Below are positions 60,817 to 64,000 of a stretch of 64,000 nt of DNA, in pieces. Position 1 is the first letter of the stretch. Each line of letters starts with the position of its first letter. Origin of the DNA: Siphonodentalium dalli (lineage: Eukaryota; Mollusca; Scaphopoda; Gadilida; Siphonodentaliidae). The translations under genes and the position numbers were made by a program. The DNA is taken from assembly GCA_032622095.1 (NCBI GenBank), contig CP136063.1:76609980-76673979 (forward strand), written 5' to 3'. The notes below the pieces were generated by a model, which was not told the DNA's origin, made no database searches, and saw nothing but the letters and a program-made list of their open reading frames with translations.

Positions 60817-61144
60817 CTGTCAACACAAGTTCGTATTTAAATCCGTTTGACGCATCCAGTTGTTCTGCATGTGCACTGATAAAGGTGGTGTATAGTCTGC
60901 ATTCCTGTGAGCCCCGATGGTACAAAAACGACAAACATGTAGCTATGTTTATACATGAGACTACACATTCTAACTTTGAGCGAACTGTCCATTCAGCGAA
61001 TGGTAAAGTCTTCGTTGGAACAAGATTTTGAAATTCTATCTCGGTCCTGTAATTCTCTGTTGCTTGACATCTTGTCAGATCGAACGCGACAATCAAGATG
61101 ACTAGTAACAACCCCATGCCAATGTTGTTGAAGTGAGGTGACAT
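60817..61144 (-). CDS. First coding exon: signal peptide plus PAN/apple-like domain (partial gene)
   Basis: On the minus strand the ATG at 61144 opens a secretory signal peptide (MSPHFNNIGMGLLLVILIVA, then FDLTRCQA). A PAN/apple-like domain follows, with TVRSKLECVVSCINIATC, FLYHRGSQECRLY and GFKYEL, showing the C-x3-C-x5-C...C layout typical of PAN domains, which bind proteins or carbohydrates outside the cell. A donor CAG|GTCTGT after 60817 ends the exon in phase 1, fitting the phase-1 acceptor of the EGF exon at 48203. An alternative donor at 60826 would give phase 0. The frame is open further upstream, but the ATG at 61144 is preferred because it leads directly into the signal peptide. A 12.6-kb intron to the next recognised exon is implied. 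The SINE lies just inside it. Confidence 0.75.
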
Positions 61145-62766
61145 CCGTATCGTGTTGTTGGGACAAAACCAACAAGTATTCCTCGTGGCACTGGTGTTTT
61201 CTGAATGCACAATATCTGCGCAGGTAACCACTTGAATGATTATGATTCCTGGGTCGCCGTGTTGATCATGATGTGGTATATTAGTCGGTCGCAATCAATA
61301 CGCCCACAACGTCACAAACGAAGGCGTGTGCAGCCATACATAACCCCCATAGCTCATCCTGCAATCCAGCTTTAATCGGGAATAATAGGTATATACGGAG
61401 CCCCCAATCACACTGACCTGGGTGTAACCCAGAATACCCGCCACGCCTGGTCCGAAAGTATCTATATGCATATTAAATATAGGCAATTTAACTCGAATAT
61501 CTACATTCCTTTCATGGATGTGTGGACCGGTCGTCGTCGGCGGCGGATGTGGTCCGGGCACCGCATGTACTGGACATTTGGCCATGCATGGGGAAGTCCG
61601 GGATATCAGCCGACGCCGACGTCATGTTTCGCACATCTATGGGGAATGCTAATAATCAGCACTATATACATAAATTATATATATAGTAATCCATATTATT
61701 TAATATATGCTATTTATTTATAGCTATTATACCGTTTATGGTCGGTCTGTCTATATATGTACTGTCTTTATATCATACGATGTATGATTTATAAGAAATA
61801 AGCTATTGTACAATACCCCCCCCCCCCCCCCCCCCCCCAGACGAAGCCTCGATCCGCTCATCGCTGCGATCGGTCCACCTATTCACCTAATGTTATGACC
61901 ATGATCCTATACATAAAACGATATATCTTATAATTGACCAGTTATTCTATATAATATACAAAGATATCACCACAGATTTCAAAGCGAGTGGTGACTCGGG
62001 ATACTCGGCGGATGCTATAACTCCGTTTTTTTCTTTACATTTTGATTCAATACACTGTTGATTATAATTTGTTGTTAATAGGTTTTAAAAAATAATTTAT
62101 TTTTAATAAAATGTTTTAAAAGATCAAAACACATCAAGAAAACATAAACGCTCTTTATCGTTTGCGAAATTTCTGATTCATTTTCTACATATATACAAAT
62201 ATATCGTGCACTCAAACAAATCAAAAAAATTTAATTATTTTTTTTAAATATTTTTTTATTAATCAGAATTGTTTTAAGTTCACAATGCCAAACCGCACTT
62301 ATATTATAGACTCCGGTACGATTGTGTCAAATTTATATTGTCTGCGCGTGTATATTAGCAGGGGAAGTCACATCGGTCGCCTTACCGATTCAATGCACGC
62401 CGACCACAGGGTGCTGAATCTACAAAGAAACAGAAAAATTGAACGTTTCAGACACTGGCTTTGCGCAAATCACTCGGATTAGCCTAACCCCGCGTAAATG
62501 AAAACTGTAAAAAAAATAGCTGTACTTTTTCGTAACAGCATCAGTTTTCCCTACCAACATACCATTGATATTCATCAGGACCCCAGCATCATAGCAGACT
62601 AGAAGGGCCACTTGATCAGTGGTGTGTATATCTTGCATTCATTATGACGCCTCGGTTTGTCTACCAGAGAATATTGAAACGGTCTATGTATCGTACACCT
62701 TAAGATTGAAATAAAATATAATTGAAACACACATAAGTAATTTGTGTATCTATCAACCTGTTTTGT
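61145..62766. other. Upstream region of the PAN-exon gene; no gene seen
   Basis: Contains a G/C-richer patch (61430-61630) that may be promoter-proximal, a 23-base poly-C run at 61816-61838, and AT-rich sequence with a CGCTCTTTATC motif at about 62149. No second gene is supported. Confidence 0.4.
61816..61838. repeat. Poly-C run (23 bases)
   Basis: A homopolymer of 23 C on the plus strand. Its length is prone to sequencing and assembly error. Confidence 0.9.
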
Positions 62767-62985
62767 TATCTCAACGTGACGCAGCGACGAGTATTCGTGG
62801 CAAAATGGTCATGCTGTTATGCTATGATGATTGTACATGTATATACACTGCTGTACATGCAGTCATGTCGTTAGCGCAGCCAGTATTAGACTATTTAAAA
62901 ACAATATAATGTGTTCTTGAAAGTTTCACACAGACACTGACTTTGGTGGGGGTGCAAATACGTGCACGTCACGATTAACCCTTTA
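62767..62985 (+). repeat. Dispersed repeat (GCAGCGACGAGTATTC family), third copy
   Basis: Matches 3424-3640 and 10075-10290 through GATTGTACATGTATATACAC, GCAGTCATGTCGTTAGCGCA and TTTCACACAGACACTGAC, with one short insertion (TGCTGTTA) and a deletion near the end. Confidence 0.75.
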
Positions 62986-63127
62986 CCCAACAAACCGGCC
63001 AAAATCGGCCAAATAAAGCTTCAACAGCCTAAAATATATTCGGTCTGTCTCAATAGAACCATACAAATATGGATATCATTGGAACCGACTCCTTGACCAC
63101 ATTGTGATAGTTACAGTTATGCCCTGT

Positions 63128-63345
63128 GCCAATGCATTCTCTTATATATGCGAGTCGACCATAGGTCGCCTCGCATATATAAGAGAATGCATTAGCCTAA
63201 AACAAATCTTTTTTTAACACTTTTTACCATTTTTTTCTTACATTCTTTAACAATTTTATAATTTTTAATGTGTTAAGCCAATGCATTCTCTTATATATGC
63301 GAGGCGACCTATGGTCGACTCGCATATATAAGAGAATGCATTGGC
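63128..63345. mobile_element. Paired 69-bp palindromes, inverted copy
   Basis: Palindromes at 63128-63196 and 63277-63345 with an 80-bp A/T spacer. The spacer is the reverse complement of 38211-38289. On the left, the flank 63030-63127 (complement of GTATAACTGTAACTATCACA and GGTTCCAATGCTATCC) matches the right flank of the 38142 element, so a longer unit was moved or copied in opposite orientation. The right flank runs into repeat R2. Confidence 0.85.
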
Positions 63346-63359
63346 ACAGGGCATAACTG

Positions 63360-63885
63360 TAACTTTTGATGAAAATGAAACATTATTAGCAGAATTTTGG
63401 AAGAGGAAGATATACAGTCAGTCTCCATGTCAACTGGGGATCATGAACATGCAATGATCAATAAGTTTAGGGAGCATTTTCTTACAGGAATTCTCCTATC
63501 AATCGGCAGTGAGCTAAATACTTTTCAATTTCGATTTTTCGCACAGTCATTTTGTAATTTTGTGTCATTGTGATTTTACCGAGAAACAAGTTTTCAGAAG
63601 AATTAAATCATCATGGCATTTAAGGAATTTTAAGAAGATTTATTTTTCAAAAATTGATATATTTGGTAAAATTTAAAGTGATTATTAAATCACTTGTGTC
63701 CAGATAACCCAGACACGTCAACCTTTGTAACACGTTTTACTGTAACATATCGCTACACTGAGACGAAAAGAAACATACTGCGGTTTTCTCACAGGGACAT
63801 TACATTTGTAACACCAATCAACGAGCGGTCTCTGTGGATCTCAGAAATCATGTGTAGTGGTCGCGTTGTAAATATAGAAGGCCGA
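63360..63885 (+). repeat. Interspersed repeat R2, uninterrupted copy
   Basis: Aligns in reverse complement with 41455-42302 and, across the LINE B insertion point, with 45202-45235. Here the two halves are joined (GAAACATTATTAGCAGAATT), giving an empty-site reference for LINE B. It ends with a block containing AACGAGCGGTCTCTG, the complement of the 41.5-kb tandem unit. Confidence 0.75.
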
Positions 63886-63904
63886 TGACTTCTCTGATCA
63901 AGAG

Positions 63905-64000
63905 GTCTAGGTCTCCTGGTCACGGTCGTTAGATGCTTTGTGTGATAACCGAAGTTAAGCAACGTCGGACTCGGTTAGTCCTTGGATGAGTGACCAGCTT
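63905..64000 (+). rRNA. 5S rRNA-like sequence, cut by the window edge
   Basis: CCGAAGTTAAGCAACGTCGG, ACTCGGTTAG and CCTTGGATGAGTGACC match the internal control region of animal 5S rRNA (box A, intermediate element, box C), followed by the window end. The ~45 bases before it are only weakly 5S-like (GGTCACGGTCGTTAGATGC), so this is either a diverged 5S gene or pseudogene, or the head of a 5S-derived SINE3-type element. The right half is outside the window. Confidence 0.7.

Overview
The window is AT-rich metazoan DNA with few genes and many mobile elements. The evidence for an animal is a phase-matched set of extracellular-domain exons (PAN/apple, EGF-like, PLAT), several LINE reverse transcriptases, a U2 snRNA-headed SINE and 5S rRNA-like sequence. 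The mix of CXC-tailed transposon proteins, palindromic MITEs and minisatellites resembles marine invertebrates such as molluscs, but the species is not identifiable from sequence alone. No bacterial operon, CRISPR array or tRNA was seen.

Layout: 1-11500 is a ~6.65-kb tandem duplication (about 99% identical by eye), in which 1-4848 repeats as 6672-11500. Each copy carries a G/C-rich foldback minisatellite, a palindromic AAACCTAGTTT minisatellite, a C-terminal fragment of a CXC-type transposon protein and a ~360-bp tandem repeat. 11.4-12.6 kb holds an interspersed repeat and a cluster of ~69-bp perfect-type palindromes. 13.5-17.6 kb (minus) is a decayed, longer relative of the same transposon protein. 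17.6-33 kb is mainly repeats: palindromic MITEs, a GTAGTT minisatellite and two 502-bp TTAA-flanked elements. 33.2-36.4 kb (minus) is a LINE interrupted by a ~980-bp insertion with a 13-bp target-site duplication. 36.5-38.4 kb holds two TTAA elements sharing one TTAA, then a palindrome pair. 42.3-45.2 kb (minus) is a second LINE, inserted in a repeat whose empty version lies at 63.36 kb. 52.5-54.4 kb is a ~140-bp tandem array. 56.9-59.9 kb is a LINE tail split by a 2-kb terminal-inverted-repeat element. 60.27-60.57 kb is the U2-headed SINE. The last ~100 bases are 5S-like.

The only convincing host gene is on the minus strand. It begins near 61.14 kb with a signal peptide and PAN/apple exon (ends phase 1), followed by a three-EGF exon at 48.2-47.87 kb (phase 1-1) and a PLAT-like exon at 39.46-39.20 kb (starts phase 1). 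Phases, strand and order agree with one large secreted-protein gene whose introns host the LINEs and MITEs. That joining is inference and the 3' exons were not found. Identities and alignments were made by eye; no search was run.
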